Assembly (NCBI GenBank): GCA_903813345.2
Contig: CAIIXF020000001.1
Coordinates: forward strand, 18,869,915-18,929,914
Source of the DNA: Owenia fusiformis
Taxonomy: Eukaryota > Annelida > Polychaeta > Sabellida > Oweniidae
Direction: 5' to 3'
DNA length: 60,000 bases
The notes beneath the pieces are model-generated. The model ran no database searches and was not told the DNA's origin. It saw nothing but the letters and a program-made list of their open reading frames with translations. Numbering within the stretch: the first letter of the stretch is position 1; each line of letters begins with the position of its first letter. Position numbers and translations under genes: made by a program. Below, in pieces: positions 35,488 through 47,800 of this stretch.

Positions 35488-36784
35488 TTCTAGAATAGCA
35501 TGTCAGCAGCTTGAGTTTTTTACATCAAGGGTTACTGTCTGTAAAATCCCAGTGGCCGAGGTCATCTCTTGATCACCCTGGAGGTGCATGTCACAGACCA
35601 AAAAAGATTTAAAGTGCCTGATAAACTATAAAATGCGCATGCGTCCAGGTGTTGATAAACTATAAATAGCGAAAACCCAGGGTTTGTCATCACAAGGTAA
35701 GCCAGGACGTGTTGAGCAAACATCTAGTGTTGATATTGAATTTACATGTAGCCAGATAAGTTTCCTTATTGAAATTACATATAGTTATTAGCAATACTTT
35801 GTAGGTAATAATTAATAAAATATGAGTATACAAATATGAGAGAAATTGGCCATTTCGAACCTGTTGAAAGTTTGTGGCTCTCGGCTACACCGGGGAATTT
35901 ACTTCCATGAGTACAGACACAAATGTGGGGCTCCCCAAGAGGTACGCGAGAAGGTGACCTGGCATCAAATGTACGACTAAATGCTTCTATCGAGTAGATA
36001 AAAGAACGAATACGACAATAAGTTATTGCAAACGACAATTCCGAGCATTCATCTCAATGAAGTATTTTGAAGCTGTGAAGAAAATATGATTTTTGTTTTG
36101 AAACATGGATTCAGATGAACGTAACTTCATTCTGACAACTAATCAAAACTGAACAAAATTGATTATACGTAACAGACGATTTATTGTTTTATAATGTTTT
36201 GATCGGCTAAACGAATGAAACCAAGAAATTATGACATGTAAAATGGCAATTTTGAAATGTAAAATTTAAAAGTGACAAACACAACCTCCCTATCCACTCT
36301 TTATGAGCCCTAATATGTACATGCAGTAGTGTACAGCTTATTATCACACTACTGGGCTTTGTATTCTAAAGCTTGTTGTTTTTAATAACAAGTACTGTTG
36401 CACTCGACGTAAATGTTTTGTGTGTGCGCAGTCAACGATAATCCTTGTTTTATCCCGGTTATATGACCTCGGCAATTATAACAAAACCGTACTAAACGAA
36501 AAAAACGCAAATAAGAGAAAGCTTTCACACACATATAAAAAATGAACTAGTCTAATCCGCCAGTATAAACTCTGTTATATACGTAGCCAGGTCGGGCGCA
36601 CACTTAACTACCTTCCTCCAGGAATAATAATATTTGTTGTGTAGAATGTGAAAGTTTTCAGTTGCTATCTCATTTCTAGTGTTCATTTTTAAGAAAGGGG
36701 TAATGAAGACTAGATACAAGTGGAGAGTAAGTTTCTAAAAAATTTTGATCGAAAAATTCTCACAATTAATTCTTATTTTGGACA

Positions 36785-36952
36785 AAGCATTAATATGCAA
36801 AATGCCATCACCAGCCATTTGTAACAGTCGCAAACCGCTGAATGCCAAACAGCAACCACTGAACACCATTCCAAACACAAATTACCGAACACTGTCAACA
36901 AAAAAAATTGGAGACTATAACAATATGTCATCACTTGTGGTGGTGACATAAA
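36785..36952 (+). repeat. Dispersed family A, long copy
   Basis: AAAGCATTAATATGCAAAATG at the start, GCCATTTGTAACAG next, then CCACTGAACACC-like pieces, GGAGACTATAACAATATGTC, and CACTTGTGGTGGTGACATA at the end. The longest and best preserved copy. Confidence 0.8.
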
Positions 36953-37036
36953 GAAAAAAACTGAAACATTGGCATAATTCTTATTTGTCTAGATTGAGCG
37001 TAAGGACTCACTATTAAAATTATCCAAAAATGGATA

Positions 37037-37042
37037 TTTATT
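37037..37042 (-). terminator. Polyadenylation signal of PIGW
   Basis: AATAAA on the minus strand, about 60 bp past the PIGW stop codon. Motif only. Confidence 0.45.
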
Positions 37043-37102
37043 GGTTTTAAAATACAATTAAAAGTACAACTAACAGTAATTCATAGTCTGTTTTATGGTT
37101 TT

Positions 37103-40100
37103 TTACCAGAATTTCACTGTAATATTAAACGTATGAAGAAACACTGAGACAGCAGAGAGCAGAAACATATAAGCTGTTATCACCATAAATGCAGGAATGT
37201 CCGCCATAAATAATGTTTTAATTGAAAAATTCACTGCCCCAGTAAGGAGATTGGCTAATAGGAAATAAAAGAGTCCATTTCGGTTGATGGCTGTGAGCAG
37301 ACACTGTTCATCTAAAATATGTTTCTCATCTATTGCTACATCCCCAGCATTCTTTCCTGGAAACAGATGCAAAATAATCTTATTAAATTGCCAAGTTTCG
37401 AGTATTCAATCAGAATAAAGTAAAGACTAACTCATAGGGTGCATAATTAACTCAAATTCTTGTTTTATGGGCCAGGTCAAAATGGACTAAACAGATATAT
37501 TTAACAGATATTTTACCAAAATGCATATATAGACAGGATTCCAAAAGGTGATAAACGTTACATAACTTTTTTAAGATGGCCACTGTTTCAGAAATTGTGA
37601 GAATATGATATATTAACTAGTCACATTAAAAAATCTGATGACCCACCTGAAGCTGTAAGTGTTGGATCTGGAATGGTTATCTGGTATATGAGATCTGCTA
37701 GTAAGAAGCTGCCAAGAGACTGAAGGTTGTACGATACCTGTAATAAGTCAAGTAAGACTGATTGGATATAGGAGTATTCCATGCAAACATTTTGTAGTCT
37801 TTATATGGTTCAAGACATTTTCAGTAAAATAGAGCATCGGTCAATGAGTTACATTAATAATCATTTCAATATTGGGGTGGAATATTCATTTAATTACTAC
37901 AATGTAGAATGCAAACATACCTAAACCATTGAGCTAAGCTCTTCTTTCAGAATCAAAATCATGTTTTAACACATCACTAAAACACATTACCATAATACCC
38001 ACTATTATATCAGCATATTTTATATAGTACATATATGTTTGAAATGTGCATGTGCATTCCGTACATATTGCTTTCAAATTCCGAAACTTTTAACAACACT
38101 AATTGCCTTGTCTGGACCATCCAATGTTTGTCTAGTGTAATTTCATAGCCACTGCTCAAATAAAAATCAGAAGCCTGAAATAAAATACTAACCATCCAGA
38201 TGACAAATGATATATTTGCCATCCTCCTAGAGATTGGCTCTATGTGTCTGTCACATACAAAATACAACCCCCAACTAAGGAGGTCAAGTAGAACAATCTC
38301 CAACAGCAGCCACAGCCAATCCTTTAGACGCTCTCTGCAACAATGTAATGTTTTCATTCATTTTAGCATGCACTATCTTTAAAAGCATTAGATAAACCAT
38401 GGGCTTTCAACTAGATAATTGAAAGACCGTGGATAAACCAATCATCCCACAAGCACATAATTAATGCATCGGTGCATTTCAAATATTTTGCATTTGTTTT
38501 ATTCTGAGATGAAACTGATATACGTTTGCAATAACTTATTGTACTTCTTTGCATTGACTTGAATTCAGCATGACTTGTGAATGATATTTCTATTAATTTT
38601 ACACCGGATCATACATTGTTTAACACTAAAAATGTGATCTGGCTAAGAGTATTAAGCAATGATACATATTAAATAATTTCACCTTGGCTTGAAGATATGT
38701 CTTCCAATCTGAACTCCGATGCAGTAGATAGCTAGGTAACCTAGACATGATGAGATACCTTCCCTGTTAGCATTCAAAAATCCTTCTCTGGAGTCTGAGC
38801 CATCACTTCCATGCAGGATGATGTTACGGAGGCCAGTGAACTCCAAACAGTACTGATAGACACATGTAATGAGAATGCCTAGAACTCCACTCCACACTGG
38901 AGAGAACAAAGTAAACACAACAGTGGATAAAACCTGAAAAGAGAAATACTGGCTGTCACTTGGAATTTATATTGAACTACTGTCTATATAGTAATGAGTT
39001 GACAGTATTTAGAATAGATCATGATGTACTGACTTAATTCTCGAAATCGTTGTTCCCTCTTCAAAAGAGAAGACGCGAAAATCTTTCCTTATAAGGGCAA
39101 AATATTTCCCATGATGCAGTTCGCGGAGGAACAAATTTATACTTCCTTATTTTCCCTCATAGGTTTAACATGGGGATTTTCACACCTATTTTTCAAACGA
39201 TATATTCGTTCATATTCCCGTACGAGAGTACTGAAAAAATTATTAGAAACGATTGATCTCTCATTAATCTTAATATAACAGCTATTTTTTTCATTGTATT
39301 AATTCATAGCGTGGTGAAAACGATGATTGAAAAGTGAGAAAATATTCCGGAAGAGAAGGTCACGTGATCAGTAGACTAGTCGCCATATTGGAAAAAACAA
39401 TTCCATTCGACTTTCAATACTTTCATGCCAATCTTACCGCACTACAAACTGCGACATCGATGCAACAACTGAATAAAAGTATTCATCTTCAAATTACATT
39501 ATAGAGTTACGTTGAAAACCCACAAACAACTGAGCAGTAGACCAAAGAAGACGCGTCGCTATTATATAGGTCAATCTGTTAGTGGTCCGAAAGAAAATCT
39601 ATAGTACTCGTTTCCAAATTTTGTTGTTCATTGTACAATCTTTTATTGATTAAACTCGGTATACTGACTATTAAAACAATGACAAAGAAGAATACTTACG
39701 ATGGTGTCATTGTTTTATTTAGCGTGCGGGTGTAAAAACAAAATTGAGTAATTAGTTTGATTTAGAACTTTCGTGTCACGCAAATAGCTACGCGAAATGC
39801 ATAGTGGGAAAATATTGACCAATCAAATTTTGTCCTTTTTGAGTGCTTTTTCAGTGCATATTTGCGAACGTTCTGATTCAAAGAGCGAACCGCGAAAAGG
39901 AGAATTCTTAGCAGTCTAAACTACTTCCTTGAACTTGAACCTGTGGCCTCCTTTTTTCATTGGACAAATTGAGCATACATACTAGGCTTATTCATAAGGA
40001 GATACTGGGAAAGGCAAATGGAAAAAAGACTGTGCTATTACAGAATTAGAAAATCAAGTCAAAATATTATCACATTTTAGGGTTTCTGAGAGATTAGAGA

Positions 40101-41626
40101 TATTTTTCAGTCTTGGTGTGTACAATCACAAAATCAACTAGAAGTGGCTACTACAGTACCTTTACAACAGCCAATGTAAAGAAAAAGTTCCAATGGACCC
40201 CATATTCTGATACATGTTCCTGGTAATCTGTTGACTTCACTGACAACAATCTCACCAAGCCCAGAAGTATCAATGGACTGCATGACTTGATGGACCTCAG
40301 CAAACTTGATAATGCTGACCCCACTGAACTGAAATAAGAGATGAACATGTACATGAAAAAAAACATCAAGCGTTTGCTTTGAATGGCAACTTCATGACAT
40401 GATCTAAGGAAATTTAAGATGACAAACACTCTTGAAAATTTAGATTAGACATCGAAGAACAATTATGTAAATAAGCTGTGGTAATAAAATTCAAATTGTT
40501 AAAAATCATTAATTGACGGAACTACATTATAGCCAATTTTACATGTTATAGATGATTCGAAGTACACATTGATTGTTATTTTTTTCTTAAAGTTAAATTC
40601 CCTGGTTAAACTGCTGTTTAATATTGCCTCAAATAATAACAAATGAAAAGAGTACATTAATTTGAACAAGCACCTACCTATGTTGGTCATGTTTTCCTTT
40701 GGCTTCCCTGCTAACAATGGCGTTAGATATCACAAAAGCTCCGACTCCGACATCCATTAATCCACTTCCATATGTTTCTACTTTGGCAAATCTCCGTGGG
40801 TATATTCTAAAATCCACTGCTAGAATTGATATGGCAGTAGCAATGTTTACATAAGCCCTAAAGCCTGAGATGAAGGGCCTGTGTGCTGACAATTTCTTAT
40901 TTAGAATGTCCAAAGTATTTGTGATTGTTCCTCCATTCTTAGAAGTCTTGTAACTTGTGATGGAGCGGGAAGCTATGAGTATTCCTAATATGAACATGAG
41001 CAATGTTGTAAGAATCTGTGTTGTGTGGTCTGCCAGCAGAGTGAAGCATAGCTGAACTGGGAGGATTAGCATGGAGAAGTCAAACAACAGCTTCAATCTA
41101 AAAATGATATGTAATGTTGCCGATTATATAAATGTACTATAATATGAACAATTATATACTTTCTTTTACTTTAAAACTTATCATGATATTAAGTTTATAA
41201 AAACACAGTATAATAATTTGTCACCACTTCGTGGTGGTGATATTGAAAGAAATGGTAGAATTGGCTGATTGTTTCTGAAAAATGTTTTGAAGAATATAGT
41301 ATTATTAAAGCTATCATGATTATTGTATGCATGCGTGTATATATGTACTCATATAAGGATTGGCATTTTCACAGCTACTGTAGGGCTGCATATTACATCA
41401 GCTTCCAATTATTTCCTCATCAAAAACACTTGTAGAACATTTAAAAAACTTACCCTATAAATGTTTCTGATAGCTGTGATATTCCAAACCATGCAGATGC
41501 AACATCTCTTAGTAGAACAGCAATTGGAGCAGTTGTAACAACCAGGGCAATCTCCCCTACACTTGTTCCAGTACAGTTACTCACAAACTCCTCCTTCAAT
41601 TGCTTGTATAGTGCAGCATCAGCCAT
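37103..41626 (-). CDS. PIGW: PIG-W, GPI-anchor inositol acyltransferase, seven exons (499 aa)
   Basis: Exons in transcript order: 41626-41454, 41097-40678, 40328-40160, 38933-38683, 38334-38193, 37737-37647, 37356-37103, all GT-AG and in phase. PIG-W (yeast Gwt1) is a multi-pass ER membrane enzyme that acylates inositol of GlcN-PI during GPI-anchor synthesis. Length is close to human PIGW (504 aa). Diagnostic segments align across the whole protein: [15 protein letters not shown] at the N-terminus, [81 protein letters not shown], and the C-terminal TVKFW. The conserved polar loops around the NANREG and YGVHWNFF segments are intact, so it should be functional. Confidence 0.96.
39026..39920. 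repeat. Degenerate inverted repeat in PIGW intron 3
   Basis: AATATTTCCCATGATGCAGTTCGCG-like sequence near 39107 is mirrored imperfectly near 39796-39825, and AATTCTC/GAGAATT pieces mark the outer edges. It looks like an old inverted-repeat element; the borders are approximate. Confidence 0.4.
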
Positions 41627-42128
41627 ATTGAGTTAAAGATGATAGTTTAACTTTGAGCCTTTTGCATTATTCTTTTTCTGATATCTAAAAAAAGTATATA
41701 ACATGTACAAGGTATGTTCAAGCCTTAAGAATCACTTCATTGAAAGATATAGGAATTGATGTCATTCATTTCCATAGATGACTTTTTATTTGTTTGGCTA
41801 TTGACATCAATTCTAATGAAACTCATCATGAGTCAAGTGTGTCAATCTTTTACAGAGATAAATTGTTGCAGAGCGAGTCATTTAGCCTGTGCATCAATCA
41901 AACCTAAAAATAAGCAATCAAAATACCACAGTAAAATTAAAAGTAGATGGAAAAATACATTCATATTTTCAATGCAAAACATTTGCATATTTTGGATTGC
42001 CTGTGGTTTTGCTAACATATGAGTGATCTATTATATTTTTCTTTTTTCTTTTCATAAACTTTGCCCAGTTTAAGCAGTTTCACTTTCATTTTTCTTTCAT
42101 GTATTCTCCCTTTTAATTGGCTCCCCAA

Positions 42129-42383
42129 AGGTAAAAGAAATTTCGAAGCAAATGCGTGACATATACGTAATTCCCGTGAAATTTCCAAACAAAATCCGTT
42201 CGCTTTTTTCGACATTTTTTTTTATGAATTGGCATTCATTTTTTGAACTTTTACAGAAAAACTTTTGCTTGACAATAATCAGGTAAAATGCGTATTTGCA
42301 CGACATATTCTGTCACGCAAAAAGCTGGCGTGAATTCAATTTCTTCAGCAAACACGTGACAAATTGCGGGACAGTTGGACAGT
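42129..42383 (+). repeat. Dispersed family B, copy 2
   Basis: Same order of blocks as copy 1: ATGCGTGACATATACGTAAT, TTTTGCTTGACAATAATCAG, CTGTCACGCAAAAA, AATTGCGGGACAGTTGGACA. Confidence 0.7.
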
Positions 42384-42561
42384 AGAACTTCTAGAAGAAG
42401 TGAGTACATGTAGGTCCTTAGAGATTTCAGATTAGAATTCAGACCAACCAGCTGCATGCCTAACCCAGGCTTACTCGAGTCTCTAGCTTACAGCTAGACG
42501 AAACTTCATTGATTTCGTATGTACTGTGCTATACGCACCTACACGCACCTAGAACTCATTT

Positions 42562-42804
42562 TTAATAAATTTTATAAATATTTTTAAGAATATTAATCAT
42601 ATTTAGGGTGAAGCGTTGCTTGTCTGGATTTAGATATTTCAAAATTTCATTTCGGAGTTTGACACATGGTGAAATTTTCTCGCTGTAGCTAAAAATGGCT
42701 TCCGGTTCTGGACGTGAATAACATTTGAAATTATTCTCGCTTAAAGATTCAGACGGGGATGTGAGCTGATGTTCTTCAAATCTATACATAAAGGTATATT
42801 TCAT
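42562..42804 (-). other. Unassigned 80-codon open frame
   Basis: Polar, protein-like translation (for example YSRPEPEAIFSYSEKISPC), flanked by two inverted family B copies. No known domain and no splice partner found. It may be a small gene, a passenger of the flanking repeats, or chance. Confidence 0.2.
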
Positions 42805-42930
42805 ATTATTATGCCATATTTACTGTGCGTGTGACACAATGATTTACAATATTTATAATACTAAGGCAGCTCAATCTTCCTCCTCAAAGCCGGAATATAG
42901 AGAAGGCTTTGGACCGAAGTAAACCCAGGC

Positions 42931-43204
42931 CGTCCAACAGTCCCGCAATTTGCGTATTTGTCACGCATTTGCTGGAAAATTTGAAGTCACGCCAGTTCTT
43001 TTTGCGTAACAGAATATGTCACGCAAATACGGTAATACACATTTTAGCTGATTATTGTCAAGCAAAAATATTTCTGTAGAAAAACGTGTGATCGCCGATA
43101 CAGCAAAAAACCAAATACCAAAAAAGAACGAACGCATTTCGTTCGGAATTTTCACGCAGATACCGTATAATATGTCACGCATGTTCCTCTGAATATTTCG
43201 TACC
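42931..43204 (-). repeat. Dispersed family B, copy 3 (inverted)
   Basis: Reverse complement of copies 1 and 2: CAGTCCCGCAATTTGCGTAT at the low end, then GTCACGCCAGTT, ATTGTCAAGCAAAAATATTT, and ATGTCACGCATG at the high end. Confidence 0.7.
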
Positions 43205-44798
43205 TCAGCAGTGGTACCAGTCCCAGACTGAATGATCTAGATATATAGTCTAGTTTCACGATATGTAGGAAATGTAGGCTACACTGAAAAAAAAAATTAA
43301 AAAAATATTTAAGAATCTATCAAATTTTTCCAAAACATAAATATTTCTTACTCAATAAACATAACTTACTCACTAAACATAGCTTATATGATGCGTTGAT
43401 ATTTATGAACAACAAATGGTGTCAATCTTCTTCAATATCACCACATAAAATGCTTAATTTCAGTGAAAAAAGGAGAAACACTTTTATTTCTAGGTTTTTC
43501 ATTTGAAGAGCTCTGATTTTGAAGAGTGAGCGACCCCAAAAGATTTTCAGTCAGATTTCTAATTCCAGGTAAAATAAGGTAAATTGTTGAATTACTAGTT
43601 TTCTTAGGCAGTCAGGATAGAAAATGAAGTTCTTAATCATAGAAACTAAAGTTGTTCAGCCACTCAGGTCAACTACATGGAAAATGGCTAAAAGTGTCAA
43701 GTACAGTCTCGTTTTTTGATTTTTTGAAACTCTGAAGTGAAAATTCAAGTTGAAGCCACTTCATAAACTTGTCTTCTTGGCCATCTCTCACACCATTGTT
43801 CTCTCCATAGGCACCAGCACAGCTCACATGCCCCAGAAAGCATAGCAAGCAGATCTTCTTATTAGTTGTTCAGAACTCGGGCTTTAGATCGTTCTAATCC
43901 GACTGCTAAAAGGTGGCGATACTGGTGCCTGTGGCACAGCTAGTAGAATTTGGAAAATGAAGAATGATAATCCACATACCCCACTCTGTGTATTCACTTG
44001 CACCCCTCACTCTTGCTACATTTTTATGGGATAGGAGATTGGGGTTGGATTCTCATTTCAGTCCACAGAGGCTGACCAGACCAATTTGTAGTAGTGTCAA
44101 AAGCTCAACAAATATACCTGGAATATTTATTGAGCTTCTGATCCCTCACTTCAAAAGAATCTTGCCGGCATCTGTGTTTTGGTCAATTCTTATCTAATCT
44201 AGATTTGTACTTGATTGATGAATGTGTAATGTCTGTCATTTCACTGATTATTACCATCTCTGTTTTAGAGGCTGTCATCTCATTTTCTAAGTCAGACCAA
44301 TCAATCATGTACCCGATTTTTTGTTACCCATCATCTGAATAGTAGGATATGTAATTTCTAAAAGATCGGAATGACATGTAACAACCTCAAATTGAGGTCA
44401 GGAGGTGATGGCCCATGCAGTGAGATCTCCTATTCTATAACATGATGTGTTGTTATTTATTTGTAAAAAATGTATTTTCATGTTTAATTGTTAATGCCTT
44501 GTGTTAAATGTAAGTTGATGGTTATGTACCCCATGACCAAGTTCTTTTACCATTTTGTCTGCCTGAGGTCAAATAGGAAATTCATGAGATCAAAGTCAAA
44601 TTCCAAAACTGCCTGAAACTTCATCTATGATTGTACTTATATTTATAATTTTCATTTCTATTTTTCAGTTGATGAATGATAGGTGACGTAGTACTATAGG
44701 GGCATTTCTGATAGAGGCCTTAGCTACTCCATGTTGCAGCATTGGTGCATATATACGCACACATCTTAAATGCAGTCATATTGGTAATGCAACAGTAC

Positions 44799-44840
44799 AT
44801 GTCCAAGCATGAGTTGTATATTGGAGAGTTTACGATGTAA
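44799..44840 (+). promoter_or_regulatory. Short upstream ORF overlapping the TraB-domain start codon
   Basis: An ATG at 44799 opens a 13-codon frame that ends at a TAA after the main ATG (44809), in a different frame. If transcribed it would reduce initiation at the main ATG. Its presence in the mRNA depends on where the transcript starts. Confidence 0.35.
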
Positions 44841-47800
44841 CCATATAGCACATTCACATCGAACATTCAAAAAGTCAATATATGAACATCCATCTTGCAA
44901 GTATCTGCATACGTCACATGTTAGCCTTGCTAAAGAGCCAGCAGTCACCTTTTATGATAACGAAGGAGCTAAGGAAATAGACTACTATGAGGTATTTGAG
45001 GGCAGTGACAGAAAGGGTAAGTGCTTATAGAATCCTTTTATGTTCCAAACAAATATCATCAGGCCCGTAGCCAGGGGGTGGTCGATGAGTTTGAGCAATC
45101 CCCCTGGCCAAAAATTCTTTCAAAATCATGCAGTTTTTCACCATTCTTCTTCTTCGTGATTTGGGCCATTTTTTGTTGATGTTGCATCTTATTAAAAATA
45201 AACTGAAACTTCTCAATTTAAAATACAAATGTTTTGATAATTGTTTCACGACCATTTTTGTGACATATTGTCATGTGACATATTGAGATGTTAAGGCCTT
45301 CTTTTAGAGAGACTTCGGAAAAGAAAAAGACAGCGGAATCCCCAACTACCAGAATCTGTAACAACAATACAAGTTGAAGATCATGGAAGTGTTCACATTA
45401 TGGGCTGTAACCATTTCAGTTCCAAGAGTCAGGGGGATGTTAAATTGGTAAGTTGTTAAATAAAGTCAATTATGAATCAATTTCAAATGTAGGTTCTATG
45501 TCACCAGGATGAGTGTCTGTAACAAATGGCAGGTGGTGACATTTTGCATGTTAATGCTTTGTTTGCACTTTGAACATCACACTATCTGTTATATGTTTTC
45601 AAATGTCCCTTCCGGTCATTTCAGGTAATGGAGCTTACTCAGCCAGATATTGCAGTGCTGGAGTCAGACAGGCATGGTGTAGAGGAGGCTACAGAGCTAT
45701 CCCAAGATGCAACTGTCTCAAGAATGCAACAATTTAGCTTACCTATGTTGATGTTCCAATATATGAAGGTATTTGCATACCCCGAATATATATACATTTT
45801 TATCCAGATCATGAAAACCATACAAGATAATGTGTGAAGTTTTTATATGACGTGATAATGTCTATTACTGTGCATATAATATGAGAATTTTAACTATTGT
45901 TGCTATAATATTTTTCATACAGAGAGATTATAAGGAAAAATAACAATTCTTTTTTCAGCAAGGCACATTTGGAGCATTGGGTTACTTAGAAACTATAAAA
46001 TTAATACAAAAGTATCAAGTTTTGCCTGGATCAGAATGGAGAACGGCATATAAATGTGTAAGTTAAAATAATATATGTGTCGTGTAAAAGTGGATAAAAT
46101 ACTCCAGGGGGGGGGGGGGTTCACAGGGTTCAGGCAAACCCCCCTTCTGGCCTAAAATTCTTTCAAAATCATGCAGTTTTCACCATTTTGAGCACTTCTC
46201 AAGTGATTTTAGCCATATTTGGGCCAAGATTGTCAAATGTGAACCCCCCTGGAAATTTTTGAAAACTGAACCCCACCTCAACAAACCCTGGCTACAGGCC
46301 TGCAGACATAAACTTCATGTCCAAAATATTTGTTTATTACCCTTTTTCATGTTTCCCCATACAATATTACGACATACATTATTTACCATACAATATTTAA
46401 GGAATAAATAATGATAGGCCATTCAATATGGTGAAATTCAGCACGAGTTGGACAGAATGTTGTACAAAGCACGAACCGAAGGTGAGTGCATTTGTACTAA
46501 CATTCTGTCCAACGAGTGCTGAATTTCACCATATTGAATGGCCTATCATTATTTATTCCGATTCAAACATAAAAATTAGTAAAAGCCGTGTCTGTGGAAC
46601 GGGCATGAAGGAAGAATACGCATGCTGTCAAGATTATCCCCGGACAGAGCCCCAGATGTGCAGCTGAGATGTGACGTCACTCAAAACAATGCAAATTGCA
46701 GATTGAATAGAGCATGGTCGTGCATCTATGGAGAATTAGAGAACGTTCTATATTGGCTATGCTGCATTCTGATTGGTTGAGAAATTCGAATAGAGCACGG
46801 TCATGTTTGAATACTTTATACAATTTTACCACATACAATATTTCCCCATACACTATTTCCACATATTTCCCATACAGTATTACCTCATACATTATAACTA
46901 ATGGGTTATAGGCAGGGACCATACCTGGCTGTGCTGTCCACCTGGGAGACATGCCTGCTGATATTTCTGCTGCTAAGATAAAGGCTACTAATCTAGGATG
47001 GAAAATAATATGGCACATGTTAAAACATCCAAAGTAAGTTTATTGGAGAATTTGAAAAATAGGAGAAATGTCAAAGTATAAATGAATGCTTTAAAATTGT
47101 ATGTTTATTTCAAATTGCCCATTTTCCTAGTTATTCACTGTTTTGCACAGCAACATATATAATTCAAACATTCCAAGTGTGTCTCAATCAGAATATTCCA
47201 CTGCGTTAGCTTATCAGTAGATCCAGTAAAATTTTATTTTCATAATCGGAGTATAGTGTGGCTAGCTGATGGGACACAGGTACCCCTGCTGTTTAAATAA
47301 GATCATCTGTTAATACATGTAATTTTCAGGTTAACAAGGTCAACCAACAGGTCACAGCTGGCAGAGGATATAGATGGACTTGTTAAGAAACATGTAACGC
47401 CAATTCTGATCCATGAACGAGATCTGTTTCTCACATATAACATAAGAACTGCTGCTCAACTACCCAAACACCTTAAAGGTATGTACATTCTTGAAGAATT
47501 CTTTTATCATCCTAGATCCAATAAAGTAAATGCTGTTGAAACTTTTCATAAGTCTTCACATTGAACAATGTTAAATTCAAGGAGATGACACATACTTGTA
47601 TATGCAGGTTTTACAGTACTCTACTTGTTTTTATCCCTTGATTATTTGGCTTTTTGCCTCATTTGGTGAAATTGTGTACCCATCTGTCTATCTGTCCATC
47701 TATAAACAATTTTTTGCACAAATGAAAACTGTTTTTCTTCTGAACTAATGATTTTATACATTTTAAGGGGTCCCGGCTCCTAATTTGGCCTCATTTAGTA

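Larger units (their letters stand above)
32852..37102. other. Intergenic stretch between OSER1 and PIGW
   Basis: No gene is supported. It holds inverted repeats at 33538-33807 and 34074-34722, CRE palindromes at 33714, 34381 and 34972, an unassigned frame at 35265-35487, a TATA-like CTATAAATAG near 35660, and a family A copy at 36785-36952. Confidence 0.5.
41627..44808. other. Intergenic stretch between divergent PIGW and TraB-domain genes
   Basis: The two genes point away from each other. The stretch contains two family B copies in opposite orientation (42129-42383, 42931-43204) around an unassigned frame. A possible splice acceptor TTTTTCAG near 44668 could start a 5' UTR exon of the TraB-domain gene. 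Nothing else was recognised. Confidence 0.45.

Noticed and set aside
35775-36038. Minus-strand 87-codon frame between OSER1 and PIGW
   Set aside because: No domain, no adjacent exons, and an atypical composition; treated as chance.
46428-47018. Open frames overlapping the TraB-domain gene intron 4 and exon 5
   Set aside because: One is antisense to a real exon and the other is a translation of the hairpin MITE.
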